33,451 bases of DNA, from assembly GCA_031278635.1 (NCBI GenBank), contig JAITKA010000130.1, positions 1 through 33,451 on the forward strand, written 5' to 3'. Positions 1 to 7,885 of the stretch are shown one piece after another. The stretch is from Deltaproteobacteria bacterium (GTDB taxonomy: Bacteria > Desulfobacterota > Desulfarculia > Adiutricales > Adiutricaceae). Under the pieces are notes generated by a model. That model was not told the origin of the DNA, did not search any database, and worked only from the letters and a program-made list of their open reading frames with translations. How positions within the stretch are numbered: the first letter of the stretch is position 1; every line of letters begins with the position of its first letter. The translations under genes were made by a program, and so were the position numbers.

Positions 1-183
1 GGGCATTGCGCCTTTAGTCCCGACTGTGGTATATTTACGCTATTGCTTGGGGAACTTTTGACCGAAACTAACGGCAAGCGACTACGTTTAAGGGCCCTGG
101 GTGGCGTTTGGGCGGTCGAATCGGGGCAAGTTCCGCCTAAAGTGACGGTGTTGGTAGGGAAAAGACAGGCCAGCCGAATATAG
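1..183 (+). other. Possible 3' end of a gene cut by the window edge
   Basis: The frame that begins at base 1 stays open for 60 codons and stops with TAG at 181-183, 27 bases before a perfect terminator hairpin. The peptide ends in VGKRQASRI and matches no family I recognise. Third codon positions are much less GC-rich than in the clear genes of the window, so this is either a foreign gene tail or simply non-coding DNA. The terminator behind it is the only support. Confidence 0.22.
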
Positions 184-210
184 CCGAGAGGTTTCCACAT
201 GGGAAACAAA

Positions 211-240
211 AAAACCGGCCCCATTGAAGGCCGGTTTTCT
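211..240 (+). terminator. Intrinsic terminator (bidirectional form)
   Basis: A perfect 10-bp stem AAAACCGGCC (211-220) and GGCCGGTTTT (229-238) closes an 8-base loop. The A-run on one side and T-run on the other let it act in both directions. It would end whatever enters from the left edge and could also stop the leftward tRNA-Arg transcript. Confidence 0.75.
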
Positions 241-333
241 TTGGTTCAAAAAATATATTTCGATTCAGGTTAGACATGGGTTAGACATTGGGAAACGCTT
301 GAGTAAGCATTTCATGTAAACCCTTGAAATTAT

Positions 334-410
<77 letters not shown>

Positions 411-509
411 GAAGGGGTTTTTTTGCTTGCGTTTGCGGGGCCGGCGGATAAATCGTAACCGATATGAAGTTGGCCGGCCGGTTGCCGTGAAATCGGCACG
501 CAAAAGATA

Positions 510-538
510 AGAGTAACAAATTGATTGTGTTTTGTCAA
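510..538 (-). promoter_or_regulatory. Sigma-70 promoter for tRNA-Arg
   Basis: The minus strand reads TTGACA (538-533), a 17-base spacer, then TACTCT (515-510). The -35 box is perfect and the -10 box is weak. Transcription would begin near 503, about 90 bases before the tRNA. A weaker rightward pair, TTGATT (521-526) and TATTTT (543-548), overlaps it and could serve the gene at 608. Confidence 0.6.
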
Positions 539-607
539 GGGTTATTTTAAGGGCCAGGGCTGGCCCTAGGGCCTTAACTGGGCTGAATCATTGAGAATTA
601 TCTAAAC

Positions 608-1309
608 ATGCCAGACAGTTCATTCATTAAAACGAAGCCGAAGCGGGTGATGATGAAAACGCCATTGGGGCCCATGGAAGCCAGGGCCGAGGATGGGGTT
701 TTGGTTTATCTGGGCTTCACCCCGAATGTCCCCTTGGGGGAGGAACCGCCTGGGCCGAATTTGAGGTATACCGAGCCGTTCAGGGGTTTGGGGCACTGGC
801 TGGATGATTATTTTGCCGGGCGGATCCCGGAAGTGCCCGTGAAGTATGTCTTAAGGGGCACCCCCTTCCAGCAATTGGTCTGGAGGAGGATACTGAAGGT
901 ACCTTACGGCCAGGTGACCAATTTCAAGGAGCTGGGCCGGGAGGTCTATGACTTGATGGGCAGGACCATGAACTCGCCCAGGACCGTGGGCCAGGCCGTG
1001 GACGGGAACCCCTTGTCCATTATAGTCCCCAGCCACAGGGTCTTGGCCTTGACGGGCGAGGTGGGCGGCTATGTCTCGGGCGTGGAGAAAAAAATCGCCC
1101 TTTTGAGGATAGAGGGGATTACCCCGAGGCCGCCGGACGCGCCGGGGGCCTCGGGGTCGGTGGAAACCGTGGCCGGGGGGGCGCCGCCGGCGAAAACCAG
1201 GGCCCGGCCGGCCAGGATGCGTGAGGGGACGGCCCGGGATCGCCCGGAAGCGGGGGCCAGGCGCGGGGGGGCTTTGCCGGGGCCCGACGAAACGGGGGGG
1301 CCGGGCTAA
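608..1309 (+). CDS. Alkyltransferase-like (Ogt/MGMT-family) protein with Ser in place of the catalytic Cys
   Basis: The protein has the O6-alkylguanine-DNA alkyltransferase fold, 233 residues. Residues 85-170 carry the family signatures: TPFQQLVWRRILKVPYGQVT, the arginine-finger region PRTVGQAV (124-131), the NP hinge (134-135) and the active-site block IIVPSHRV (138-145). The family motif is PCHR; here residue 142 is Ser (codon AGC), so the self-methylating cysteine is missing. Alkyltransferase-like proteins replace this Cys, usually with Trp or Ala, and bind alkylated guanine to flag it for nucleotide excision repair. A similar flagging role is inferred here. Residues 174-233 form a Pro/Gly/Arg-rich tail outside the family. 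The start has no clear ribosome site; Met15 or Met16 are alternatives. The stop overlaps the convergent polyferredoxin gene by four bases. Confidence 0.85.
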   Translation: MPDSSFIKTKPKRVMMKTPLGPMEARAEDGVLVYLGFTPNVPLGEEPPGPNLRYTEPFRGLGHWLDDYFAGRIPEVPVKYVLRGTPFQQLVWRRILKVPYGQVTNFKELGREVYDLMGRTMNSPRTVGQAVDGNPLSIIVPSHRVLALTGEVGGYVSGVEKKIALLRIEGITPRPPDAPGASGSVETVAGGAPPAKTRARPARMREGTARDRPEAGARRGGALPGPDETGGPG

Positions 1310-2703
1310 AAGGGGAAATCCTCGGTGGGGATCAGGTCCTCGGATATCACCACCCTGGGGGCCTTGGCCGTCTGTTGGATGGAGAGGCCCGTGACCACGA
1401 TGGCCGAGACGGGGCGGACGGGGCAGGCCTTTTGGCAGGCCCCGCAGCCGATGCAGTAATCCGTGTCCAGGGTGGGCTCGTCCTGGCCGGAGGGGCCGGG
1501 GGCCATGCGGACGGCGCCGGTGGGGCACAGCTCGGCGCAGGCGCCGCAGCTGGTGGAGTTTTTTATCACCACGCACTCGGGCCTGTCGAATCTGGCGAGG
1601 CCCAGCCTGGTCAGGCGTTTGGCCTCCACGGTGAGGGGCGAGAGGGCCCCGGTGGGGCAGGCCTCGCCGCAGACGACGCAATCGTACTGGCAGAAGCCCA
1701 TGTAGGGGTCGAGGAACGGCTTGGCCGTGAGGATGGGGGTCCCGGAGTGGCTCGGCTGGATGGCCCCGTTGGGGCAAACGGCTATGCAGGTATGGCAAAG
1801 GGTGCAGTGGGCGTTCAGGTGGGCGAGGGAGAGGGCCCCCGGCGGCATGATGGGCTGGGAGTCGGGCTGGGCGAAGGTCCGGGCCCGTAGGTTCTCGCCG
1901 GTCAGGTAGGCCCCGGCGGCCATGGCCCCGGCCCCGGCCAGTCTCAGAAACCTGCGGCGGCCGGGGTTGGGAGTGGCCGGGCTGGCCAGGCCGTAGCGCA
2001 GGGAGCCGTTGGGGCAGACGGTGGCGCATTCCAGGCAGACCAGGCAGCGGCCGCGGTCGAGGCTTTTGTCGCGGACGTTTAGGCAAAAGGCCGGGCAGGC
2101 CTTTTGGCAGGCCCCGCAGTTTAGGCAGGTCGCGGGGTCGAGCTTAAAGCCGAGGAGGCTTTGGCCGGCGAGGAGCCGGAGGGCCAGGCCGGTGGGGCAG
2201 AGGTAGGCGCAAAAGGCCCGGCCGGCGAAGATGGCCAGGAGCATGACGAGGAGCAGGAAGGCGTGGCCGGAGACGAAAAGGCTGTAGGGCTCAAGCTGGC
2301 CGAAGGGGAAGGGGTAGCCTACCCAAAAGGATATTAGGAGGAGCGAGGGGAAGATTAGCCAGTGGGGGCGGCCGGTCGAGAATGAAAAGGGCCGTTTTTT
2401 TATTTTCGAGCGCACGAAAAAGGCGAAATCCATGAAGGCCCCCAGGGGGCAGAGGAAGCCGCAGAAAAAGCGCCCGAGGATGACGGCCAGGACGGAGAGG
2501 GTCAGAAAGGTCAGGACCGCGGTCATGGAGCCGCGGGAAAAAAAGCCGGCCAGGCTTTGGCCGAATTGGATTTTCGGCAGGTATTTGATGACCCAGTGGA
2601 AGGCGTCGGGCTTATGGAAGGAGACTATGAGGAGAACGAATATGCCCCAGGCTATTATGCGCCGGATTAGTTTTATCGTTTTCATCCTTTCGTTGGGCTT
2701 CAT
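1306..2703 (-). CDS. Membrane polyferredoxin, NapH-like domain fused to a NapG/MauM-like ferredoxin domain
   Basis: A 465-residue iron-sulfur electron-transfer protein. Residues 10-180 hold hydrophobic membrane segments with two CxxxCP motifs (C81/C85 and C165/C169), as in NapH, which passes quinol electrons to periplasmic partners. Two 4Fe-4S motifs follow (C193-C203 and C220-C230). Residues 249-267 then read like a twin-arginine signal (RRRFLRLAG plus an Ala-rich hydrophobic stretch). Four more 4Fe-4S motifs follow (C300-C310, C338-C349, C377 with C386-C393, C417-C427), the pattern of NapG/MauM ferredoxins. No nitrate reductase genes are nearby, so the electron acceptor is unknown. It lies 191 bases downstream of the DUF362 gene on the same strand and is probably co-transcribed. 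The ribosome site is weak (GGAT), so Met7 is a possible start. Confidence 0.85.
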   Translation of the reverse strand: MKPNERMKTIKLIRRIIAWGIFVLLIVSFHKPDAFHWVIKYLPKIQFGQSLAGFFSRGSMTAVLTFLTLSVLAVILGRFFCGFLCPLGAFMDFAFFVRSKIKKRPFSFSTGRPHWLIFPSLLLISFWVGYPFPFGQLEPYSLFVSGHAFLLLVMLLAIFAGRAFCAYLCPTGLALRLLAGQSLLGFKLDPATCLNCGACQKACPAFCLNVRDKSLDRGRCLVCLECATVCPNGSLRYGLASPATPNPGRRRFLRLAGAGAMAAGAYLTGENLRARTFAQPDSQPIMPPGALSLAHLNAHCTLCHTCIAVCPNGAIQPSHSGTPILTAKPFLDPYMGFCQYDCVVCGEACPTGALSPLTVEAKRLTRLGLARFDRPECVVIKNSTSCGACAELCPTGAVRMAPGPSGQDEPTLDTDYCIGCGACQKACPVRPVSAIVVTGLSIQQTAKAPRVVISEDLIPTEDFPF

Positions 2704-2768
2704 TCAATCGATCCATTCGCTTTTGGGTTTACGTTTAGGGAAATCGGGGACGAATTTTGGGCGCGACC

Positions 2769-2810
2769 AGGCCCCGGGGCCCGGCTTGGGTTAAGCCTGG
2801 GGCCCGGGGT
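2769..2810 (-). repeat. GC-rich imperfect hairpin between the DUF362 and polyferredoxin genes
   Basis: Arms CCCCGGGGCCCGGCTT and AAGCCTGGGGCCCGGGG pair with one bulged T and one G-G mismatch around a short loop. No T-run follows on either strand. It may stabilise the upstream message or lower expression of the second gene. Confidence 0.45.
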
Positions 2811-2894
2811 GGTGGCCTCTGGGTTGGGAGGGGCTCTGGCGGTCTGAAAGGCCGGAGGGGGTAGCCAGCCGTTTAGATCGCGAGGCCCGTGAGG

Positions 2895-3812
2895 CTAGAC
2901 GGTCAGGCGCTGCACGTTCAGGCGGCTTAGGTCGTTTTGCCCCAAACCGATGGAGGCGGCATGGGCGATGTAGCCGGGCTCGGTGATGCCCGATTCGGCC
3001 ATGATCCTGTAGGCGGCCGAGTCGATGGCCACGGGGTCGGTCGAGGCCAGGAGCATGTTCGCGGCCAGGTACTTGGAATCGGCGTGGCCACGGGGCCCGT
3101 TGGTGAGGAGCACCCTTTGGGCCTCCACGATGTTCAGGGTCGGCTTTTTGTAGAGCATGAGCTCGGGGATGCACCTGTCCAGCCCGCCCCAGTGCAGATC
3201 GGAGCGATCCCAGATGGCGCCCATCATGTTTTTAAGGGCCGCGGTCATCTTGGCCCCGCCGTGGTGCTTGAGGACCGGGACGTTGATGATGACGTCGGCC
3301 TCGAGGTAGAGCTCGTGGTAGGAGGTCTCGCCCAGTTTCGTGTCCCCGGGGATGGTCACTTTCTGGAAATATCTTTCGCTGTTGGCCGGGGCGACCTCGG
3401 CCCCGGCGGCGTTGGCCGCCTCCTCCAGGCCCGATTCGCCGTAGGCGCTCCTCCAGTTGTCGCAGGTGTTGTCGAAAACGCTTATCTTGGCGGCCCCCAG
3501 GGCCTTGGCGTTTTTGATGATATGGGCAAGGAGCTCGGGGCTGGTGTTGGCGGCCCTTTTGGGTTCCACGGCCCAGCCCATGTTGGGCTTGATCAGCACC
3601 TTCTGGCCTTTGCCGACGAAGCGCCCCAGGCCGCCAATGGCCTCCAGGGCCCGGTCATACATGGCGGCCACGTCCGTTCCCTTGACGGCCACAAGGTCGG
3701 GGAACCCCTGGGCCAGGGCCATGGGGGCGCCCGGGCCCCGCGGGATCACGTTACCGAGGCCCAGGACGGCGGCCCCGCCGAGCAGGGTTTTGATAAACGA
3801 TCTTCTGTCCAT
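2895..3812 (-). CDS. Tat-exported DUF362 domain protein
   Basis: A 305-residue protein beginning MDRRSFIKTLLGGAAVLGLG, a twin-arginine signal peptide with cleavage likely near ALAQG. The mature part matches the DUF362 family: VLIKPNMGW, the NVPVLKHHGGAKMTAALKNMMG block and the ASTDPVAIDSAAYRI block. DUF362 proteins often sit beside ferredoxin genes, and some are fused to ferredoxin domains; the reaction is unknown. The ATG at 3812 is chosen because GGAG lies seven bases upstream and the Tat motif follows at once; a longer frame to 3905 has neither. The next gene downstream is the polyferredoxin, which suggests a shared periplasmic redox function. An extended -10 promoter lies near 4030. Confidence 0.85.
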   Translation of the reverse strand: MDRRSFIKTLLGGAAVLGLGNVIPRGPGAPMALAQGFPDLVAVKGTDVAAMYDRALEAIGGLGRFVGKGQKVLIKPNMGWAVEPKRAANTSPELLAHIIKNAKALGAAKISVFDNTCDNWRSAYGESGLEEAANAAGAEVAPANSERYFQKVTIPGDTKLGETSYHELYLEADVIINVPVLKHHGGAKMTAALKNMMGAIWDRSDLHWGGLDRCIPELMLYKKPTLNIVEAQRVLLTNGPRGHADSKYLAANMLLASTDPVAIDSAAYRIMAESGITEPGYIAHAASIGLGQNDLSRLNVQRLTV

Positions 3813-4026
3813 AATCGCTCCGTTAAAGGGCGCCCTTACGGCGCCGCTTGGTTGAAAGCCCGTGGGTGGGCTTGCCGGTGATTGGTTTGGGAGGCCCAAA
3901 GCCATGGGCCGGGGAGGGTGGGAGGCCCGGGCGGGCCCGGGCGGGCCTGGGCGCCCTGGGCGCCCTGGGGGCGCGGGATCGGCGGGTTTGGGCTGCGGCC
4001 AGGTGCTCGGTCCATTGTTTGTGCAA

Positions 4027-4034
4027 ATTATACC
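4027..4034 (-). promoter_or_regulatory. Extended -10 promoter for the DUF362-polyferredoxin unit
   Basis: The minus strand reads ATGGTATAAT, a consensus TATAAT (4032-4027) with the TGn extension. The -35 position (TTACTC, 4055-4050) is poor, as is common for extended -10 promoters. Transcription would begin near 4020 and give a ~208-base leader. GTCCAT and ATGGAC flank the box as a short inverted repeat that could be an operator. Confidence 0.5.
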
Positions 4035-4253
4035 ATGGACAATCGGGCAGAGTAAGGAATATTTTCAACATTTTGCGCTTTTCGGAACGTTGGGAAGGTA
4101 GGCCGGGGCCCTTGATTTTTATATCGCTTATGGTCAAGATTTGCCCTAATTTTTTATATGACTATGTTTATTTAAGCATAAATATAAGGCTGAAAGCAAT
4201 ATTTTAGCTATTTTTTGATGATGGGTTCGTCACTTGAAGTGAAGAGGAAAAAA

Positions 4254-4337
4254 ATGTTACGATCCGTTGCGTACGAGGCGGCGGCCAGGGTGAGGGCGCC
4301 TCGGGTAGGGCCATTATGGCGGACGGAAAACGGATAG
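4254..4337 (+). CDS. Small upstream ORF (27 codons) before trxB
   Basis: ATG at 4254 follows AGAGG with a spacing of seven bases, a better ribosome site than many real genes here have. The 27-residue product (start MLRSVAYEAAARV, end WRTENG) resembles nothing I know. It ends 114 bases before the trxB start. A perfect palindrome CACTTGAAGTG lies just in front of its ribosome site. It may be a translated leader or chance. Confidence 0.3.
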   Translation: MLRSVAYEAAARVRAPRVGPLWRTENG

Positions 4338-4451
4338 GCGTGGGAGTCTGGTAAAATTTAGGTAAAACCGTACCGGCAGGCTTATCGGCCGGGAACCCTG
4401 GAAGGTATGACCTTAGCCCGCCTTAATGGGGGGGCAAGCGAGGACGCGAGG

Positions 4452-5381
4452 ATGACGGAGCGCGAGTTGATTATTATCGGGGCCGGGCCGGCCGGCCTGA
4501 CGGCGGCCATGTACGCGAGGCGGGCGGGCATATCGGTCCTGGTCCTGGAGAGGACCATCGCCGGGGGCCAGATGCGCCTGACCGGGGAGATCGAGAACTG
4601 GCCCGGTTTGGGCGTCACCACCGGGGAGGAGCTCTCGGAGTCCATGCACAACCAGGCCATGGGTTTCGGGGCCGAGTTCATGGACACCATGGTCACCGGG
4701 CTCATCCCGGCCTCCAAGGGTAGCGGCCCATTCCACACGCTTAAGACCATCGGGGAGGATTTGTCGGCCAAGGCCGTCATCGTGGCCACGGGCGCCTACC
4801 ACAAAAACTTGGACAGCCGGAAGGCCCAAAAGCTGGCAGGTAGGGGCATAAGCTTCTGCGCCATCTGCGACGGCGGCTTTTACCGGGGCAAGGAGGTGGC
4901 CGTGATAGGGGGCGGCAACGCGGCCCTGGAGCAGGCCATGTACCTGACCAACCACGCCTCGAGGGTCCACCTGATCCACCGCAGGGACGAGTTTAGGGCC
5001 CACAAGGTGGTGGCCGAGCGCCTGCTAAGGGACCCCAAAATAGTGACCCACCTAAACAAGGAAATACTGGACATCCTGGGCGAGGACGACGTGGAGGGCA
5101 TAAGGCTTAGGGACAAAAAAACCGGGGAGGTAACCGATCTGATGGTCCCGGGGATTTTCATGTTCATCGGCAGCGCCCCCCACTCGGGGTTTTTGCCGGC
5201 GGAGATCGAGAGGGCCGAGGGCGGCTGGATAGTCACCGACAGGACGCTCCAAACCACCGTCCCGGGCATTTTCGCCGCGGGCGACGTGAGGGACACGGAG
5301 CTTAGGCAAATCGTGACCGCCGCGGCCGACGGGGCCCTGGCGGCCATGGGCGCCTACGCCTACCTGGAGGGCCTCAGGTAG
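4452..5381 (+). CDS. trxB: Thioredoxin reductase (NADPH)
   Basis: A 309-residue flavoprotein that passes electrons from NADPH to thioredoxin in the cytoplasm. Visible motifs: FAD-binding GAGPAG (10-15), ERTIAGGQM, the redox-active CAIC followed by DGGFYRGK (136-146; most relatives have CATC), NADPH-binding GGGNAALEQA (153-162) with HRRDEFRA (176-183), whose basic residues favour NADPH over NADH, and the second FAD motif GIFAAGDVRD. The start at 4452 is preferred over the ATG at 4407 because GAGG lies eight bases upstream and the FAD motif then sits at the usual distance from the N-terminus. No thioredoxin gene is adjacent. It converges on pheA, with a shared terminator between. Confidence 0.95.
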   Translation: MTERELIIIGAGPAGLTAAMYARRAGISVLVLERTIAGGQMRLTGEIENWPGLGVTTGEELSESMHNQAMGFGAEFMDTMVTGLIPASKGSGPFHTLKTIGEDLSAKAVIVATGAYHKNLDSRKAQKLAGRGISFCAICDGGFYRGKEVAVIGGGNAALEQAMYLTNHASRVHLIHRRDEFRAHKVVAERLLRDPKIVTHLNKEILDILGEDDVEGIRLRDKKTGEVTDLMVPGIFMFIGSAPHSGFLPAEIERAEGGWIVTDRTLQTTVPGIFAAGDVRDTELRQIVTAAADGALAAMGAYAYLEGLR

Positions 5382-5404
5382 CCGCCGCCCGGCCAAAAAA
5401 AGAA

Positions 5405-5437
5405 AAGCCGCGCCAAATCGGCGCGGCTTCGTTTTTT
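5405..5437 (+). terminator. Bidirectional terminator between trxB and pheA
   Basis: A 10-bp perfect stem AAGCCGCGCC (5405-5414) and GGCGCGGCTT (5420-5429) with a 5-base loop. It is followed by CGTTTTTT on the plus strand and TTTTCTTTTTTT on the minus strand, so it can end both convergent transcripts. Confidence 0.9.
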
Positions 5438-5446
5438 GGGGGGGGG

Positions 5447-6598
5447 TCAGTAGGGGTTCGGCTGGGCCTTGGGGGCGGCGGACAGTTTCGAGTCCTCGAC
5501 CATGTGGTATGAGCCCACGACGTGGCACTCCTCGGTCTCGGCCTCAAGGGCCTTCAGGGCCCCGATTACCTTGGGGTCCTGGAAGTGGCCGTCCAGCTCA
5601 AGGAAAAAGAGGTACTCCCACGGGGAATCGACGTTGGGCCTGCTGTGGAGGCGGGTCAGGTTGACCCCGGCCTCGGCCAGGGGTTGGAGGCATTTGTACA
5701 GGCTGCCGGAATTGTGGGGGGCGCTGAACCATATCAGGGTCCGGTCGTTGGTGTTGGGCATGGCGTCTTCGCGGCTGAAGACCAAAAAGCAGGTTTGGTT
5801 GTGCTGGAAGTCCTGGAGGTCCCCGCTCATGACCGTAAGGTTGTAGAAGGTGGCCAGGGACGGGTGGCCGATAACGGCGCAGCTGTCGTCGGAGAGGGCC
5901 ATCGTGGCCCCGGCGGCGCTGGAGACCGTGGGCCGGAGCTCGACCCCGGGCATGTTCAGGGCCAGCCAGTTGCGGCACTGGGCCAGGGCCTGGGGGTGGG
6001 AGCTGATGACCTTGATCTTGCCGAGGTCGCCGTGGGCGCTCATCAGGGTCAGGCTGACCTTCAGGTTAAGCATGGCCTGGACCCTTAGGTCGGTTTTGGA
6101 TATAAGGTCCAGGGTCTGGCCGACTATGCCCTCGGTGGTGTTCTCGAAGGGGACCAGGGCGAACTCGGCCTCACCGGACTCGGCCACGGCGAAGACCTGG
6201 GCCAGGTCGTCGCAGGGGATGAACTGGGCCAGGCGGCCGAATTGCTGGAGGGCCGCCGCGTGGCTGAAGGTGCCGGCCGGCCCCAGGAAGGAGACCTTGG
6301 TCGGGGCCTGGGCCGCCCGGCAGGCCTTTATTATTTCCGTGAAGATGCCCATGACGGCTTCCGGGCCCAGGCCCTCCCCGGGTTCCGTGGGATTGGCGGT
6401 GATCCTGGTTATGACCTGGCGCTCGCGGGACAGATCCATGATGGGGAACGAGCTCTTCTTTTTGAGTTTGCCAAGCTCGATGGCCCTTTTGGCCCTACTT
6501 TGGATAAGATCCAATATCTTCACGTCAAGATCGTCTATCTCTTGGCGAAGAGGCCCCAAAACGGCGTCCATATCCGAACGTTTGGGAAGCTCGGTCAT
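5447..6598 (-). CDS. pheA: Bifunctional chorismate mutase / prephenate dehydratase (P-protein)
   Basis: A 383-residue enzyme making phenylpyruvate from chorismate. Residues 10-95 are an AroQ chorismate mutase with the expected catalytic set R18, R35, K44, D55, R58, E59. Residues 101-275 are the prephenate dehydratase ([29 protein letters not shown]). Residues 285-368 are an ACT domain for phenylalanine feedback. Two motifs depart from the norm: the dehydratase TRF reads TCF (269-271), and the ACT motifs GALV/ESRP read GSLY (298-301) and HSRP (318-321). The catalytic Thr is kept. A strong ribosome site (AAGGAGG) lies inside the end of aroF, and the genes overlap by ATGA, so translation is coupled. 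The unit is under the leader attenuator at 7679-7877. Confidence 0.95.
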   Translation of the reverse strand: MTELPKRSDMDAVLGPLRQEIDDLDVKILDLIQSRAKRAIELGKLKKKSSFPIMDLSRERQVITRITANPTEPGEGLGPEAVMGIFTEIIKACRAAQAPTKVSFLGPAGTFSHAAALQQFGRLAQFIPCDDLAQVFAVAESGEAEFALVPFENTTEGIVGQTLDLISKTDLRVQAMLNLKVSLTLMSAHGDLGKIKVISSHPQALAQCRNWLALNMPGVELRPTVSSAAGATMALSDDSCAVIGHPSLATFYNLTVMSGDLQDFQHNQTCFLVFSREDAMPNTNDRTLIWFSAPHNSGSLYKCLQPLAEAGVNLTRLHSRPNVDSPWEYLFFLELDGHFQDPKVIGALKALEAETEECHVVGSYHMVEDSKLSAAPKAQPNPY

Positions 6599-7527
6599 CT
6601 TTGCCCTCCTTGATCGGCCAGTTTGATATCCGGGTTTTTAATCGTGCTGATCCTTCGGCCAAAGTGCGGGGCCAGCTCGGCCAGCTCGGCCATCAGCTCC
6701 CTGAAGGTTTCCGGGACGAGCGATTCCTCGCCGTCGCACAGGGCCAGTTCCGGGGCGCAGTGGACCTCGATCATGAGGCCGTCGGCCCCCACGGCCAGGG
6801 CGGCCTTGGAGAGTGGGGCCACGTAATGGGCCTTGCCGCTGGCGTGGCTGGGGTCGATGATGACCGGGAGATGGCTCCGCTCCTTGATGGCCAGCACCGA
6901 GGAGATGTCCAGGGTGTTGCGGGTGGAGGTCTCGAAGGTCCTGATGCCGCGCTCGCAGAGGATGACGCTCTCGTTGCCGCCGGCCAGGAGGTACTCGGCG
7001 GAGCAAAGGAGCTCCTCGACGGTGTTCATGAGGCCCCGCTTGAGCAGGATGGGCTTGCGGCTCTTGCTGAGGCGCTTGAGGAGCGAGAAGTTCTGGGAGT
7101 TGCGGGCCCCGACCTGGAGGATGTCGGCGTAGGCCTCGACCAGGTCCACGTCCGAGGAGTCCATGACCTCGGTGACTATGCCCAGGCCGGTCAGTTCCCT
7201 GGCCTTGGCCAGCATCTTCAGGCCCTCCTCGGCCAGGCCCTGGAAGCTGTAGGGCGAGCTCCTGGGCTTGAAGGCCCCGCCCCTGATGATGTGGGCCCCG
7301 GCCATCTTCACGTCCCAGGCCGTGCCCAGCATCTGGGGATCGGCCTCCACCGAGCAGGGGCCGGCCATGACCACGAATTCCGTGCCGCCCACGGACTGGG
7401 AGCCCACCTTGACGATGGAGTTCTCGGGGTGGGTCAGGCGGCTGGCCTGCTTGTAAGCCGGAAGCTTTTTGGCCGGCGGGGCTGGCGCCGCCGGGGCGAT
7501 TGGTTGGTTTTCCGTGTTGGTTGTCAT
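6595..7527 (-). CDS. aroF: 3-deoxy-7-phosphoheptulonate (DAHP) synthase, type I-beta
   Basis: A 310-residue enzyme joining phosphoenolpyruvate and erythrose 4-phosphate, the first step of the shikimate pathway. Motifs: AGPCS (55-59), [16 protein letters not shown] (82-97), LLKRG (162-166), [11 protein letters not shown] (189-199) and DPSHASG (225-231). The class I-beta barrel is complete. The ~70-residue ferredoxin-like regulatory domain of the Thermotoga type and any fused chorismate mutase are absent; instead there is a ~30-residue Ala/Pro-rich N-terminus. The enzyme is therefore probably not directly feedback-inhibited, so control falls to the leader attenuator and to PheA. It overlaps pheA by four bases. 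The ribosome site AGAGGAG is 10-13 bases from the ATG, slightly far. Confidence 0.94.
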   Translation of the reverse strand: MTTNTENQPIAPAAPAPPAKKLPAYKQASRLTHPENSIVKVGSQSVGGTEFVVMAGPCSVEADPQMLGTAWDVKMAGAHIIRGGAFKPRSSPYSFQGLAEEGLKMLAKARELTGLGIVTEVMDSSDVDLVEAYADILQVGARNSQNFSLLKRLSKSRKPILLKRGLMNTVEELLCSAEYLLAGGNESVILCERGIRTFETSTRNTLDISSVLAIKERSHLPVIIDPSHASGKAHYVAPLSKAALAVGADGLMIEVHCAPELALCDGEESLVPETFRELMAELAELAPHFGRRISTIKNPDIKLADQGGQR

Positions 7528-7678
7528 TTTTAAGTGGCTCCTCTAAATCTGACGGTTTGAGACTTTATGTGATACAAAAGTCAAGATAATAACTATATTT
7601 TTAAACTTTAAAAGCAATAATGGTCGATAGATTTTCCGTTAATTTCCAAGGCATGTTAAACGCCCGTACCGCTTGGCC

Positions 7679-7821
7679 AAAAAAAGAGCCGCTGGCGGGT
7701 ATCGTCAGCGGCTCCAAAGTGATCTTCTCACGTCGCGGCTTAGGCGATACCCCCTGAAAAGTCTTTAAAATAAAAATAAAAAAACGCGAAGCGGGGACGG
7801 ATCGGTAGGGCGGGGCTATCG
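7679..7821 (-). promoter_or_regulatory. Phenylalanine attenuator of the aroF-pheA operon
   Basis: The minus strand holds a 9-bp terminator stem GAGCCGCTG (7714-7706) and CAGCGGCTC (7694-7686) followed by seven U (7685-7679). Its loop contains CGATACCC (7704-7697), which is perfectly complementary to GGGTATCG in the end of the leader reading frame (7752-7745). That same segment, GGGGGTATCG (7754-7745), can alternatively pair with CGATAGCCCC (7821-7812) upstream of the Phe codons, with one mismatch. So segments 1:2, 2:3 and terminator 3:4 compete, as in classical Phe and Trp attenuators. A ribosome stalled on the Phe run would cover the bases between segments 1 and 2 and favour 2:3, giving read-through into aroF. 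Confidence 0.85.
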
Positions 7822-7877
7822 GTTTGCCAGTTCGCGGAGGGGGTGGCCATGGCGGCCGTTGTGGGATCTTGTTTCAT
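7740..7877 (-). CDS. Phe/Tyr-rich leader peptide of the aroF-pheA operon
   Basis: A 45-codon frame from ATG (7877-7875) to TAA (7742-7740). Residues 30-40 read FAFFYFYFKDF: six Phe and two Tyr codons in eleven. This is the signature of a pheL-type leader peptide, here followed within ~26 bases by the attenuator terminator stem. No Shine-Dalgarno sequence precedes the ATG: the promoter -10 box ends only eight bases upstream, so the message may begin at or within a few bases of the start codon (leaderless translation). An internal ATG (codon 10) also lacks a ribosome site. The peptide is longer than the usual 15-20 residues. Confidence 0.82.
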   Translation of the reverse strand: MKQDPTTAAMATPSANWQTDSPALPIRPRFAFFYFYFKDFSGGIA

Positions 7878-7885
7878 GGGGAGAG

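Larger units (their letters stand above)
3813..4451. other. Divergent intergenic region between the DUF362 gene and trxB
   Basis: The left part (3900-3980) is a G-rich tract on the plus strand with short tandem units of CCTGGGCGC. The right part (4080-4210) is AT-rich. Within it are the leftward promoter at 4027-4034, an 11-base palindrome CACTTGAAGTG (4231-4241), a 27-codon ORF (4254-4337), and a weak rightward promoter-like pair TTGCCC (4141-4146) and TATGTT (4163-4168). Confidence 0.6.

Noticed and set aside
240-333. Phage attachment remnant at the tRNA-Arg 3' end (GGTTAGACAT iteration)
   Set aside because: A short direct repeat is present, but there is no integrase and no duplicated tRNA end in the window.
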